A stretch of 51,863 bases of DNA from Acetobacteraceae bacterium (GTDB lineage Bacteria; Pseudomonadota; Alphaproteobacteria; Acetobacterales; Acetobacteraceae). Location: the NCBI GenBank assembly GCA_027487385.1, contig JAIYDS010000267.1:1-51863 (forward strand), read 5' to 3'. The notes below the pieces were generated by a model. That model saw only the letters and a program-made list of their open reading frames with translations, did not search any database and had not been told where the DNA came from. The translations under genes and the position numbers were made by a program. Shown one piece after another: positions 1 through 7,896 of this stretch; position 1 is the stretch's first letter, and each line of letters opens with the position of its first letter.

Positions 1-369
1 GCGCGCAAGCAGCTGGGCCTCTTCACCGGCATCCTGCTGCTGGTCTCGGGCGTGATCGTGGCGCTGATCGTCTACATGCTGACCATGGACAAGCTGCGCG
101 AGATCGCGACGCTGAAGCTGATCGGCGCGCCGGACAGCTCCATCGTGGCGCTGGTCATGCAGCAGGCGCTGCTGCTCGGCGCCACCAGCTTCGCCAGCGG
201 CGCGGCCCTTCTGATGCTGGTGAAGGACGTCTTTCCCCGCCGCGTGGTGCTGGGGCCGGAGGAACTGGCCGGCGTGGGCCTGGTGGTCTTCGTCATCTGC
301 CTGCTGGCCAGCCTGCTGGGCGTTCGCGCGGCGCTACGCATCGAGCCCGCCCAGGCGCTGGGCGGATGA
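1..369 (+). CDS. ABC transporter permease, FtsX/MacB-like, C-terminal part
   Basis: The reading frame is open from the first base, so the N-terminus lies outside the window and about 122 codons remain. The visible part has three hydrophobic segments. The first two are joined by a short loop (MDKLREIATLKLIGAP) typical of the conserved cytoplasmic region of FtsX/DevC-type permeases. It ends with the usual RIEPAQALGG tail. The stop codon overlaps the start of the ATPase gene in ATGA, so the two form one exporter unit. The substrate (lipid, peptide or small molecule) cannot be told from this fragment. Confidence 0.85.
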   Translation, partial: ARKQLGLFTGILLLVSGVIVALIVYMLTMDKLREIATLKLIGAPDSSIVALVMQQALLLGATSFASGAALLMLVKDVFPRRVVLGPEELAGVGLVVFVICLLASLLGVRAALRIEPAQALGG

Positions 370-1061
370 GCCTCGTCGAGCTGGCCGGCATCGCCAAGGG
401 CTTCGGAAAGGGCGAGGCGCGGGTGCAGGCGCTCGCGGACATCCACCTCCATGTGAACCCGGGCGAGGTGGTGGGGCTGCGCGGGCCCTCCGGCAGCGGG
501 AAGTCCACCCTGCTCAACGTCGTTGCCTGCATCCTGGAGCCGGATGCGGGGGTGATGCGACTGGCCGGCGAGACGGTGTGGGAGGGCGGCTGGAAGCGGC
601 GGGATCTGCGCGCGCTGCGGCGCGAGAAGATTGGCTTCATCTTCCAGGCGCATAATCTGCTGCCCTTCCTGAACGCCATCGACAATGTCGCGCTGGCCAT
701 CACCCTCTCCGGCGTGGGCCTGGCCGAGGCGCGGCGGCGCGCGGCGGCATTGCTGGACCACTTGCAGGTGGGCAAGCGCGCCACCGCCATGCCGGCGCTG
801 CTCTCGGGCGGCGAAGCGCAGCGCGTGGCCATCGCCCGCGCGCTGGCCAACCACCCCAGCATCATCCTGGCCGATGAGCCGACCGCGGCGCTGGATTCCG
901 AGCGCGCGCGGGTGGTGATGGAATTGCTGCGCCGCGTGGCGCGCGAGCAGCAGGCCGCCGTCCTCGTCGTCACGCATGACGAAAAGATCTTCGACCGCTT
1001 CGACCGCATGGTGAATCTGCGTGACGGGCGCATCGAGAGCGAGACCCGCCCCGGCGCTTGA
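366..1061 (+). CDS. ABC transporter ATP-binding protein, LolD/DevA-like
   Basis: This 231-residue ATPase energises the adjoining FtsX-like permease at the inner membrane. It has Walker A GPSGSGKST (about residues 40-48), a Q-loop in FIFQAHN, the signature LSGGEAQ, Walker B IILADEPTAALD and the H-loop VVTHD. Its length and order fit the LolD/MacB/DevA group of exporters. Translation is coupled to the permease by a 4-bp overlap. A short stem-loop and the copper genes follow, and the gap suggests the exporter unit ends here. Confidence 0.92.
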   Translation: MSLVELAGIAKGFGKGEARVQALADIHLHVNPGEVVGLRGPSGSGKSTLLNVVACILEPDAGVMRLAGETVWEGGWKRRDLRALRREKIGFIFQAHNLLPFLNAIDNVALAITLSGVGLAEARRRAAALLDHLQVGKRATAMPALLSGGEAQRVAIARALANHPSIILADEPTAALDSERARVVMELLRRVAREQQAAVLVVTHDEKIFDRFDRMVNLRDGRIESETRPGA

Positions 1062-1081
1062 CCCTTCCCTTGTTGGAAGGG
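1062..1081 (+). other. Short stem-loop after the ABC exporter genes
   Basis: Directly after the ATPase stop, CCCTTCC (1062-1068) and GGAAGGG (1075-1081) form a perfect 7-bp inverted repeat with a 6-nt loop. No run of T follows, so it is at best a weak terminator or an mRNA-stabilising hairpin before copC. Confidence 0.4.
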
Positions 1082-1094
1082 CGAGAGATGCGCC

Positions 1095-1442
1095 ATGCAT
1101 CATGCCCTCGCGGTCCTTCTGATCCTCGCCCCCAGCCTCGCGCTGGCGCATTCCGAATTGCGCGGCAGCAGCCCGGCCGAGGGCGCGCGCCTCACCGCGC
1201 CACCCGCCGAAATCCTGCTGCGTTTCAATGAACCTGTGCAGGTCACCTTCCTGCGCCTGCTGGATGCGGCGGGCCAGCCCCTGGCGCTTCGGCGCGCGGG
1301 CGATGCGGCGCCCCGGCGGGAGGAGCGCGCCGTGCCTGAATTGCCACTTCCCCCCGGCGCCTGGCACCTGGAATGGCGCGCCATCTCGGCCGATGGGCAC
1401 CCGATCCGCGGCACGCTGCGCTTTACGCTGGAGGCCCCATGA
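1095..1442 (+). CDS. copC: CopC-domain copper-binding protein
   Basis: This is a small periplasmic protein of 115 residues. Residues 1-18 form a signal peptide (ending LALA), so the mature protein would start with His19, which is the N-terminal histidine that binds Cu(II) in the CopC family. The mature start HSELRGSSPAEGA and the late DGH motif (Asp100, His102) are both family hallmarks, and the length is normal. It overlaps copD by 4 bp (ATGA). Together they probably handle periplasmic copper, either for uptake or for supplying cuproenzymes. No CopA or CopB is visible here. Confidence 0.9.
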   Translation: MHHALAVLLILAPSLALAHSELRGSSPAEGARLTAPPAEILLRFNEPVQVTFLRLLDAAGQPLALRRAGDAAPRREERAVPELPLPPGAWHLEWRAISADGHPIRGTLRFTLEAP

Positions 1443-2335
1443 TCCTTGAATATCTCCAGCCCGATCCCAGCCTGCTCGATGGCGCGACGGTGCTGCTGCG
1501 CGCGGCCTATTACGCCGCCTCGCTCGGCGCGGCGGGCATGGGGCTCTTCCTCGCTGGTTTCGGGCACCGGCTGGATGCGGGGGGCCTGGCCCATGCGCGG
1601 CGCTGGCTGCTGGGGACGGCGCTGGCCGGCATCCTGCTCTCGCTGCTGGCGCTGCTGCTGCGCGCCCATGTGCTGAGCGGGGGCGAGGCGCTCTTCGACG
1701 GCGCGGTCTGGCGCGCCATGATGATCTCGCGCATTGGCGATGCCTTCTGGCTGCGCGTGGCGGGGCTCGGCCTCCTGGCGCTGGCGGCTTCCCCCTGGCC
1801 GGTCGCGGCGGCGCTGGCCGCCATGGGCGCGCTGGTGACGGCGGCGAGCTACGCCGCCATGGGACATTCCACCCTGTTCCGGCCGCGCCAGGAGCTTTCC
1901 GCCCTGGTCACGCTGCATCTTCTCGCGGTCGGCTTCTGGATCGGCAGCCTGCCGCTGCTGGCGCGCGCCGCGCGCTTGGGCGAGGCGGCGCTGATCGCCG
2001 CCTGGTCGCGCGCCGCGCTGGCCATGGTGGCGGTGGTCTTCCTCGCCGGCGGCATCACCGCCTGCCTGCTGGTACCACGCTGGGATCTGCTCCTGGCCGC
2101 CTGGTATGGCTGGGGGCTGATGGCCAAGCTCATCCTGGTCTTTGGCCTGATCGCGCTGGCCGCCTGGCACCGGCTGCGCCTCGTCCCGGCGCTGGCCACG
2201 GGCGGGGAGGCCGCGCGCCTGCGCCTGGCGCGCTCCATCCGCGCCGAGGCCTGGCTCGCGCTGCTGGTCTTCTGGGCAGCGGCGGAGATGGTCTCGGTCC
2301 ATCCGATGGATGCGGGGCACCGCATCAACCCCTGA
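1439..2335 (+). CDS. copD: CopD-family copper transport membrane protein
   Basis: This 298-residue protein is almost entirely hydrophobic, with about eight predicted membrane helices and a C-terminal CopD domain (SALVTLHLLAVGFWIGSLP). CopD acts with CopC in moving copper across the inner membrane. I chose ATG 1439 because it overlaps the copC stop (ATGA). An earlier in-frame start would add 22 hydrophilic residues inside copC. It is followed after about 65 bp by a solute-binding protein gene. Confidence 0.88.
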   Translation: MILEYLQPDPSLLDGATVLLRAAYYAASLGAAGMGLFLAGFGHRLDAGGLAHARRWLLGTALAGILLSLLALLLRAHVLSGGEALFDGAVWRAMMISRIGDAFWLRVAGLGLLALAASPWPVAAALAAMGALVTAASYAAMGHSTLFRPRQELSALVTLHLLAVGFWIGSLPLLARAARLGEAALIAAWSRAALAMVAVVFLAGGITACLLVPRWDLLLAAWYGWGLMAKLILVFGLIALAAWHRLRLVPALATGGEAARLRLARSIRAEAWLALLVFWAAAEMVSVHPMDAGHRINP

Positions 2336-2374
2336 ACCAGGCGCTTGCGCGCGGCGAAATCCACGCGCAGCATC

Positions 2375-2393
2375 CCTCCCAAAACAAGGGAGG
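2375..2393 (+). promoter_or_regulatory. Hairpin covering the ribosome-binding site of the binding-protein gene
   Basis: CCTCCC (2375-2380), loop AAAACAA and GGGAGG (2388-2393) form a 6-bp stem whose right arm is the Shine-Dalgarno sequence of the gene starting at 2402, 8 nt before its ATG. Such a stem could hold down translation of the downstream gene. Confidence 0.4.
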
Positions 2394-2401
2394 CGCACAT
2401 C

Positions 2402-3637
2402 ATGGAACAGATCACCCGCCGGGGCGCGCTGGGCGCCGCCACGGCCATCGCGGCCGCGCCGCTGGCCGGACGCGCCCAGACCCGCGACACCACCATCCGG
2501 ATTGGCGTGCTGGCCGATATGAGCGGCCCCTATCGCGACACCTCCGGCCCCACCTCCGTCGCCGCCGTGCAGCAGGCGATCGAGGATCTGGGCATGGCCA
2601 ATCGCGGCATCCAGGTGGAGGTGCTCTCAGGCGACCATCAGAACCGGCCGGACGCCGCCCTCGCCCTCGCGCGCCGCTGGATCGACACCCAGGGCGTGGA
2701 CATGATCTGCGAGGTGAACAACAGCGCCATCGCGCTCGCCGTCGCGAATCTGGTGCGGGAGCGGGACAAGATCCAGCTTGCCTCGGGTGCGGCCTCCAGC
2801 GCGCTGACCGGGCCGCAATGCAGCACCCACACGATCCATTGGACCTATGACACCTGGATGTTCGCCAATGTGGTGGGCGGCGCCACCGTCCGCTCCGGCG
2901 GCGATTCCTGGTTTTTCGTCACCGCCGACTACGCCTTCGGCCACCAGCTGGAACGCGACACGGCGCAATTCGTCACACGCTCCGGCGGGCGGGTGATGGG
3001 CAGCGCCCGCTACCCCTTCCCCGGCACCACGGATTTCAGCTCCTTCCTGCTCCAGGCCCAGGCCAGCCGCGCCAAGGTGGTGGGCCTCGCCATGGCGGCG
3101 GCCGACATGCAGAACTGCGTGAAGCAGGCGCATGAATTCGGCCTGACGCGGCGCGGCCAGCAGCTCGCCGGCATGATCATGTTCGTGCAGGACATCCGCT
3201 CCATCGGCCTGGAAGCCGCACAGGGGATGGTGATGAGCGAGGTCTTCTACCACGACCTGAATGACCGCACGCGCGGCCTGGCCAGCCGCATCCTGCGCCG
3301 CACGCCGGACAACATGCCGAACCAGGAACACGCCGGCACCTATTCCTGCGCCATCCACTACCTCAAGGCGGTGGCGGAGGTGGGCGTGGCCCGCGCCAAG
3401 GCGAGTGGAATCGAGGTGATCAACGTGATGAAGCGCATGCCCACCGATGACGATGCCTTCGGCCCTGGCCGCATCCGCGAGGATGGCCGCAAGATCCACC
3501 CCGCCTATCTGTTCGAGGTGAAGGCGCCCCGCGAATCGCGTGGCCTTTGGGATTTCTACAAGTTGCGCGCGACCGTCGCCGCCGAAGACGCCTTCCGCCC
3601 CCTCAACGAGGGCGGCTGCCCTCTCATCCGGACCTGA
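2402..3637 (+). CDS. Branched-chain amino acid-type ABC substrate-binding protein (orphan)
   Basis: This 411-residue periplasmic binding protein has the type I LivK/ANF-receptor fold. The start at 2402 gives a Tat-like leader (ITRRGALGAATAIAAAPLAG) and sits behind a strong GGGAGG. The mature N-terminus DTTIRIGVLADMSGPYRDTS is typical of the Leu/Ile/Val-binding group. Its ligand may be an amino acid, an aromatic acid or an amide. No liv permease or ATPase is next to it, so it is an orphan receptor. The serine hydrolase gene starts 4 nt after its stop, and the two are probably co-translated. Confidence 0.88.
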   Translation: MEQITRRGALGAATAIAAAPLAGRAQTRDTTIRIGVLADMSGPYRDTSGPTSVAAVQQAIEDLGMANRGIQVEVLSGDHQNRPDAALALARRWIDTQGVDMICEVNNSAIALAVANLVRERDKIQLASGAASSALTGPQCSTHTIHWTYDTWMFANVVGGATVRSGGDSWFFVTADYAFGHQLERDTAQFVTRSGGRVMGSARYPFPGTTDFSSFLLQAQASRAKVVGLAMAAADMQNCVKQAHEFGLTRRGQQLAGMIMFVQDIRSIGLEAAQGMVMSEVFYHDLNDRTRGLASRILRRTPDNMPNQEHAGTYSCAIHYLKAVAEVGVARAKASGIEVINVMKRMPTDDDAFGPGRIREDGRKIHPAYLFEVKAPRESRGLWDFYKLRATVAAEDAFRPLNEGGCPLIRT

Positions 3638-3641
3638 ACCC

Positions 3642-4907
3642 ATGCAACGTCGTCATCTTGCCCTGCTCTCCGGCAGCGCCCTGCTCTCCCCCGCCGTGCT
3701 GCGCGCCCAGGAGGCGGAGCGGCGCGAGGACCTCATCCAGGGCTTCTCCCGCACACGCCTTGCCCGCTTCCAGCCCGCCATGGCGCGGGAGGTGGAGCGC
3801 GGCAGCTTCAATGGCTGCGTGGCGCTCATCGCCCGCAACGGCCAGATCGTGCATCACGAGGCCTATGGCCATCAGGACAATGCCCGCCGCGTGCCCATGA
3901 CGCGCGAGGCGATCTTCCTGCTCGCCTCCATGACCAAGCCGCTGACCAGCGTCGCCGCCATGATGTTGATCGAGGAGGGGCGCATGAAGATCGGCGACCC
4001 CATCACGCAATGGCTGCCCGAGCTGCGTGAGCTGAAGGTGATGACCGCCCAGGGGGAAGTGCCGCTCGCGCGCCCCATCACCGTGCAGGACTTGCTGCGG
4101 CATTCCTCGGGCTTCGTCTATGCGGCCTCCGCCCCCTTCCCGCGCATCCGCGAGATGTACGAGCAGCTGGACATCGAGGCGCGTCGCGGCCCCGTGCCGG
4201 GCGATGAGATGCTGAAGCGCCTGGGCACCATCCCTCTCGCCTTCCAGCCTGGCGCCCAATTCTTCTACTCCATCAGCACCGATGTGCTGGGCCTGCTGCT
4301 GGAGCGCGTGGCGGGCCAGCCGCTCGACCGGCTGATCGCCGAGCGGCTGACCACGCCGCTCGGCATGACCGACACCGTTTGGTGGGTGGATCCGGCACGC
4401 CGTTCGCGCGTGGCGGAGAGCATCGCCTCCGACCCGCTCTCCGCGCCGATGTGGCAGAGCTACCGCATCGAGCAGAACCCGGCCCCGGCGAGCCACTTCA
4501 AGGGCGGCGCGGGCATGGTGGGCACCAGCGCGGATTATTTCCGCTTCGCGCAGATGGTCGCCAATGGCGGCAGCTTCGAGGGCAAGCGCTACCTCTCGAC
4601 GCCGACGGTGAATTGGATGCTGTCGGACCATATGGGCAGCATGGGTGGTTCGCCCCAGGCCAGCACCGGGCCGGGCTATGGCTTTGGCCTCGGCTTCGGC
4701 ATCCGGCGCGAGCAGGGCATCGCCGTCGCCCCCGGCTCGCCCGGGGACGCCATGTGGGCAGGCGCCTGGGGCACCAGCTTCACCATTGACCGCGCGGAGA
4801 AGCTGGTGGGCGTCTTCATGGCGCAGGGGCCCTCCAGCCGGACTCACACGCGCATGGTGTTCAAGAACCTGGTCTATGGCGCGATGGTGGAGAGCCTGCG
4901 CGGCTAA
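3642..4907 (+). CDS. Serine hydrolase, class C beta-lactamase/EstB-like family
   Basis: The protein has 421 residues. A short leader (MQRRHLALLSGSALLSPAVLRAQ) indicates export. The catalytic SxxK motif is S96-M-T-K99. The second-motif tyrosine is likely Tyr209 in FYSIST, where the YxN asparagine of true AmpC enzymes is Ile, as is common in EstB-type esterases. The late GAWGTSF takes the place of KTG. It is therefore more likely an esterase, amidase or D-peptidase than a beta-lactamase. ATG 3642 is preferred over a longer in-frame start inside the previous gene. It lies 4 nt behind the binding-protein gene. Its 3' end overlaps the convergent gene by 3 bp. Confidence 0.87.
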   Translation: MQRRHLALLSGSALLSPAVLRAQEAERREDLIQGFSRTRLARFQPAMAREVERGSFNGCVALIARNGQIVHHEAYGHQDNARRVPMTREAIFLLASMTKPLTSVAAMMLIEEGRMKIGDPITQWLPELRELKVMTAQGEVPLARPITVQDLLRHSSGFVYAASAPFPRIREMYEQLDIEARRGPVPGDEMLKRLGTIPLAFQPGAQFFYSISTDVLGLLLERVAGQPLDRLIAERLTTPLGMTDTVWWVDPARRSRVAESIASDPLSAPMWQSYRIEQNPAPASHFKGGAGMVGTSADYFRFAQMVANGGSFEGKRYLSTPTVNWMLSDHMGSMGGSPQASTGPGYGFGLGFGIRREQGIAVAPGSPGDAMWAGAWGTSFTIDRAEKLVGVFMAQGPSSRTHTRMVFKNLVYGAMVESLRG

Positions 4908-5266
4908 CGCGGCGAGAGGGTCTCCGTGCCGACACCGCCCTCGCGGCCCTGGGTCCAGCGGCCGACGAGGCGGCCATCGGCCATGACCTCATAGGCGACG
5001 ACTCCGGTCTCGCGGCCGGAGACATAGCCGATGACCAGGAGATTGCCGACGGTGAGCGCAATGCCGTTGGTGGTCTCGCCCGCCACGCGCCAGGTCATCC
5101 GCCAGGTCTGCGGGCCCGTGGCGGTGAGCGTGGCCGAGCCCTGATAGGCCGTGCCATCGGCACCGCGGCCCTCGACGGCATAAACGCCGCTGCGCTGGGC
5201 CGCGGCGGGTTGGATGGAAAGGCAGGCGGCCAGGAGGCCGGTGGCGGCGAAAGCAAGGCGAGGCAT
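4904..5266 (-). CDS. Small exported protein of unknown function
   Basis: The protein has 120 residues, with a clear signal peptide (MPRLAFAATGLLAACLSIQPAAAQ) and a mature part of about 97 residues rich in Gly, Thr and Val (GSATLTATGPQTWRMTWRVA), consistent with a small beta-barrel. I do not recognise the family with confidence. The start at 5266 places the positive charge directly before the hydrophobic stretch; an in-frame ATG 27 bp upstream is also possible. It converges on the serine hydrolase gene with overlapping stop codons. Confidence 0.7.
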   Translation of the reverse strand: MPRLAFAATGLLAACLSIQPAAAQRSGVYAVEGRGADGTAYQGSATLTATGPQTWRMTWRVAGETTNGIALTVGNLLVIGYVSGRETGVVAYEVMADGRLVGRWTQGREGGVGTETLSPR

Positions 5267-5388
5267 GGGGCCCTCCAAAGGTTGCGGCGCCATGCTAGGC
5301 GGTCCAGCCTAACAAAGCCCTCCCGGAATTGGCCATTGCGGCCTGGGCCGGTGGCCCCATCTCCGCATCACAGCCGAGGAGAAGACCG

Positions 5389-5556
5389 ATGGTCCTGAAA
5401 CTGATCTGCGCCCAGGTGATGCTGACGAAACTCGCGGTGCGCGGGGCTTTCACGCTGGGCGCCGTCGCCGGGACGGCGGGCGTCATCGGGCTTTGCGCGC
5501 TGGGCAAGGCCGTGAAGGACAAGCGCGAGGGCGCCGCCCAGAATTCCTCCACCTAG
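5389..5556 (+). CDS. Small hydrophobic protein of unknown function (55 aa)
   Basis: The ATG at 5389 follows a good ribosome-binding site (GAGGAGAA). The protein has one hydrophobic segment (about residues 15-38, GAFTLGAVAGTAGVIGLCAL) and a charged tail (KAVKDKREGAAQNSST), so it looks like a single-pass membrane peptide. Its stop overlaps the convergent SDR stop by 4 bp. A longer in-frame start at 5329 is possible but lacks the ribosome-binding site. The function is unknown. Confidence 0.55.
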   Translation: MVLKLICAQVMLTKLAVRGAFTLGAVAGTAGVIGLCALGKAVKDKREGAAQNSST

Positions 5557-6239
5557 AATTTTTCCACCCAGGGGCGGAGCGCGATCTCGCTGCTCCAGGC
5601 CGAGCGGGGCTGCGCCAGCACGTGCAGATAGGTCTCGGCGATGGCGTCGGGATCGAGCAGGGAGTCGCTGCCGGGCTCGGCCACACGGCGCGCCGATGCG
5701 ATGCCGCCATCAATCACGAAATGGCAAACATGGATGTTCTGCGGGTGAAGTTCCCGCGCCAGGCTCTCGGCGAGGCCGCTCAGGGCGAATTTCCCCATGG
5801 CGAAAGGCGCCGATTGCGGAAAGCCCTTCACCCCGGCCGAAGCACCGGTGAAGAAGATCGCACCCCGCCCCTGCTTCAGCATGCGCCGCGCCGCCTGCTG
5901 CGCGGCCAGGAAGGCGCCGAAGGCGCACACCTCCAGCGTGCGGCGCACCTCCTCCGGATCGAGCGTGATCAAGGGACCGCGCACGCGGAAGCTCGGATTG
6001 TAGATCACGAGGGCGGGCGAGCGCCCCGCTGCGTCAAGGCCGTCAAAGAGGGAAGCTACGGCTGAGACATCCGCCGCGTCGCCGGCATGCAGACTGGCGC
6101 CCGTCTCGGCGGCCAGCGTGGTGAGCTTCGCCGTGTCCCGGGCGGCGAGGGCCACATCCCAGCCGCCCGCGCTGAGTCGGCGCGCGAGCGAAGCGGAGAG
6201 CCCCGCGCCCGCGCCGATGATCAGCGCCGTCTCAGCCAT
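5553..6239 (-). CDS. Atypical short-chain dehydrogenase/reductase (SDR)
   Basis: This 228-residue Rossmann protein has a glycine-rich nucleotide loop near the N-terminus (ALIIGAGAGLSASLA), a strand ending IYNPSF in place of the NNAG motif, and the late segment FAMGKFALSGLAESLAREL. The expected catalytic Y-x3-K reads F146-A-M-G-K150, so the tyrosine is replaced by phenylalanine. It may bind NAD(P)H without standard SDR chemistry or use another acid/base. It is the last gene of the hydantoinase operon and its start overlaps the hydantoinase B end by 8 bp. The ATG at 6239 fits the family N-terminus. Confidence 0.85.
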   Translation of the reverse strand: MAETALIIGAGAGLSASLARRLSAGGWDVALAARDTAKLTTLAAETGASLHAGDAADVSAVASLFDGLDAAGRSPALVIYNPSFRVRGPLITLDPEEVRRTLEVCAFGAFLAAQQAARRMLKQGRGAIFFTGASAGVKGFPQSAPFAMGKFALSGLAESLARELHPQNIHVCHFVIDGGIASARRVAEPGSDSLLDPDAIAETYLHVLAQPRSAWSSEIALRPWVEKF

Positions 6240-7896
6240 GGCCGTAGATCCGCTTGGCCTCGGCCGGGCTGACCAGCCCATCGGCCACGTCGCGCGCCAC
6301 CAGCGCCGGGTCGCGCTGCTTCGGGTCCCCCATGCCGCCGCCGCCGGGCAGCTTGAGCACCAGGTGCCGCCCCTTGGGGATCACCTGGAAGCCCTTGGTG
6401 CGCAGCACCGTGCCATTGGGATCATCGAGCCCGACCCAGCCGCCCGCCCCCGCCTCGCCGCCAAAGCGGCCCTTGGGCGGATCGGCCACGCGGTCGAAGA
6501 TGGCGTTCACGGCGAATTCGGCGTCCTTCTTGGCGCCGATCTCCATGATCTGCCCGAAGCCGCCGCGCGTCTTGCCCGCGCCCGCGGAATCCGGCCGCAG
6601 TTCCTTCCGCCAGAAGATGACGGGCGCCACATTCTCCGTGGCTTCCACCGGCATGGTGCGCACGCCGGAGGGGAAGGCGATGCCGTCCAGCCCATCCTTC
6701 GTCGGCCGCGCGCCGGTGCCGCCGGAGTTGAAGGTGACGATCTCGAAATCCTCGACCTCGGCCGCCTGGCCGCTGACCTGGGATCCGCCGCGCAAGGGCG
6801 GGTTCCACAGGGCGGAGGAGCCTTCGGCATTCACGCGATCGGGGATGGTCTGCGCCAGGCAGCCCATCATCAAATCAGGGATGAGCTGCCCGATGACGTG
6901 ACGCACGCTGACCGGATAGGGGCGCGGCGCGTTCAGGATGCAGCCTTCGGGGATCTCCATGCGGAAGGGCAGAAGGCTCGCCCAGTTGTTGGGGATTTCC
7001 GGCGCGATCACGCATTTCAGCCCAAAGCAGGCATAGGCGCGGCAATAGGCCGGCGGCACGTTGATGCCGCGGGTGGAAAGCCCGGAGGTGCCGGCGAAAT
7101 CCACGATGATCTCACCGCCCTCGGCGCGCATCGCCGCATGCAGCGTGACCGGCGCCTCATAGCCATCGGAGCGGATTTCCGAATGCCAGACCACGCCCTG
7201 CGGCAGCTTGGCGATCTCCGCCTTCGTCGCGCTCATGCTGCTGTCAAAGATGAAGCCGGCGAGGTCGTCGAGCGACTCCATCCGGTATTCGTCCATCATC
7301 TCGACGAGCCGCTTGGCGCCGGCGTCGTTGCAGGCGCAAAGGGAGTAGATGTCGCCTTCCAGTTCCACCGGCGTGCGGGAGCCGACGCGGATGAAGTCGA
7401 AGAAGGTCTCGTTCGGGGCTCCGGCGTCGAAGCACTTCACGATCGGGATATAGAGCCCTTCCTCGAAGACCGAGCGCCCCTCCGGCCCCATGCCGAGGCC
7501 GCCGATGTCAATGATATGCGCGGTGTTGGCAAAGAGGCCGACGATCTTTCCGTTGCGGAAGGCGGGGCTGACCACGGTCAGGTCATGCAGGTGGCCGGTC
7601 GCGAGCCAGGGATCGTTGGTGATGTAGTGATCGCCCGGCTTCATCGTGTGGGCGGGGAATTTCTTGAGGAAATGCCCCACCGCCTCGGCCATGGAGTTCA
7701 CATGGCCAGGCGTGCCGGTGACGGCCTGCGCCATCATCCGCCCTTCCAGGTCGAAGATGCCGGCCGAGAGATCGCCCGCCTCGCGGACCGTGGTGCTGAA
7801 GGCGGTGCGGATCATGGTCTGCGCCTGTTCCTCGACCACCGCGATGAGGCGGTTCCATTGGATCTGGCGTTGGATCTTTTCGAGCGCCGTGTTCAT
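6232..7896 (-). CDS. hyuB: Hydantoinase B/oxoprolinase family subunit
   Basis: At 554 residues this is the usual length for HyuB, the partner of HyuA in ATP-dependent opening of cyclic amides (N-methylhydantoin, 5-oxoproline) or related carboxylations. Family features include the N-terminal MIRTAFSTTVREAGDLSAG, GTPGHVNSM, the ITNDPWLATGHLHD segment and the C-terminal LPGGGGMGDP. ATG 7896 overlaps the hyuA stop as TGATG; a GTG three bases upstream is an alternative. It is translationally coupled to hyuA. The true substrate cannot be read from the sequence. Confidence 0.9.
   Translation of the reverse strand: MNTALEKIQRQIQWNRLIAVVEEQAQTMIRTAFSTTVREAGDLSAGIFDLEGRMMAQAVTGTPGHVNSMAEAVGHFLKKFPAHTMKPGDHYITNDPWLATGHLHDLTVVSPAFRNGKIVGLFANTAHIIDIGGLGMGPEGRSVFEEGLYIPIVKCFDAGAPNETFFDFIRVGSRTPVELEGDIYSLCACNDAGAKRLVEMMDEYRMESLDDLAGFIFDSSMSATKAEIAKLPQGVVWHSEIRSDGYEAPVTLHAAMRAEGGEIIVDFAGTSGLSTRGINVPPAYCRAYACFGLKCVIAPEIPNNWASLLPFRMEIPEGCILNAPRPYPVSVRHVIGQLIPDLMMGCLAQTIPDRVNAEGSSALWNPPLRGGSQVSGQAAEVEDFEIVTFNSGGTGARPTKDGLDGIAFPSGVRTMPVEATENVAPVIFWRKELRPDSAGAGKTRGGFGQIMEIGAKKDAEFAVNAIFDRVADPPKGRFGGEAGAGGWVGLDDPNGTVLRTKGFQVIPKGRHLVLKLPGGGGMGDPKQRDPALVARDVADGLVSPAEAKRIYGHG

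Noticed and set aside
72..2398. Long minus-strand open frames opposite the ABC and copper genes
   Set aside because: They are Arg/Gln/Pro-rich shadows of GC-rich genes with no recognisable domain; the plus-strand proteins have clear motifs.
3642..4907. Annotation of the serine hydrolase as a beta-lactamase resistance gene
   Set aside because: The YxN motif reads YSI and KTG is replaced by a Gly/Trp-rich segment, as in EstB-type esterases; resistance is not supported.
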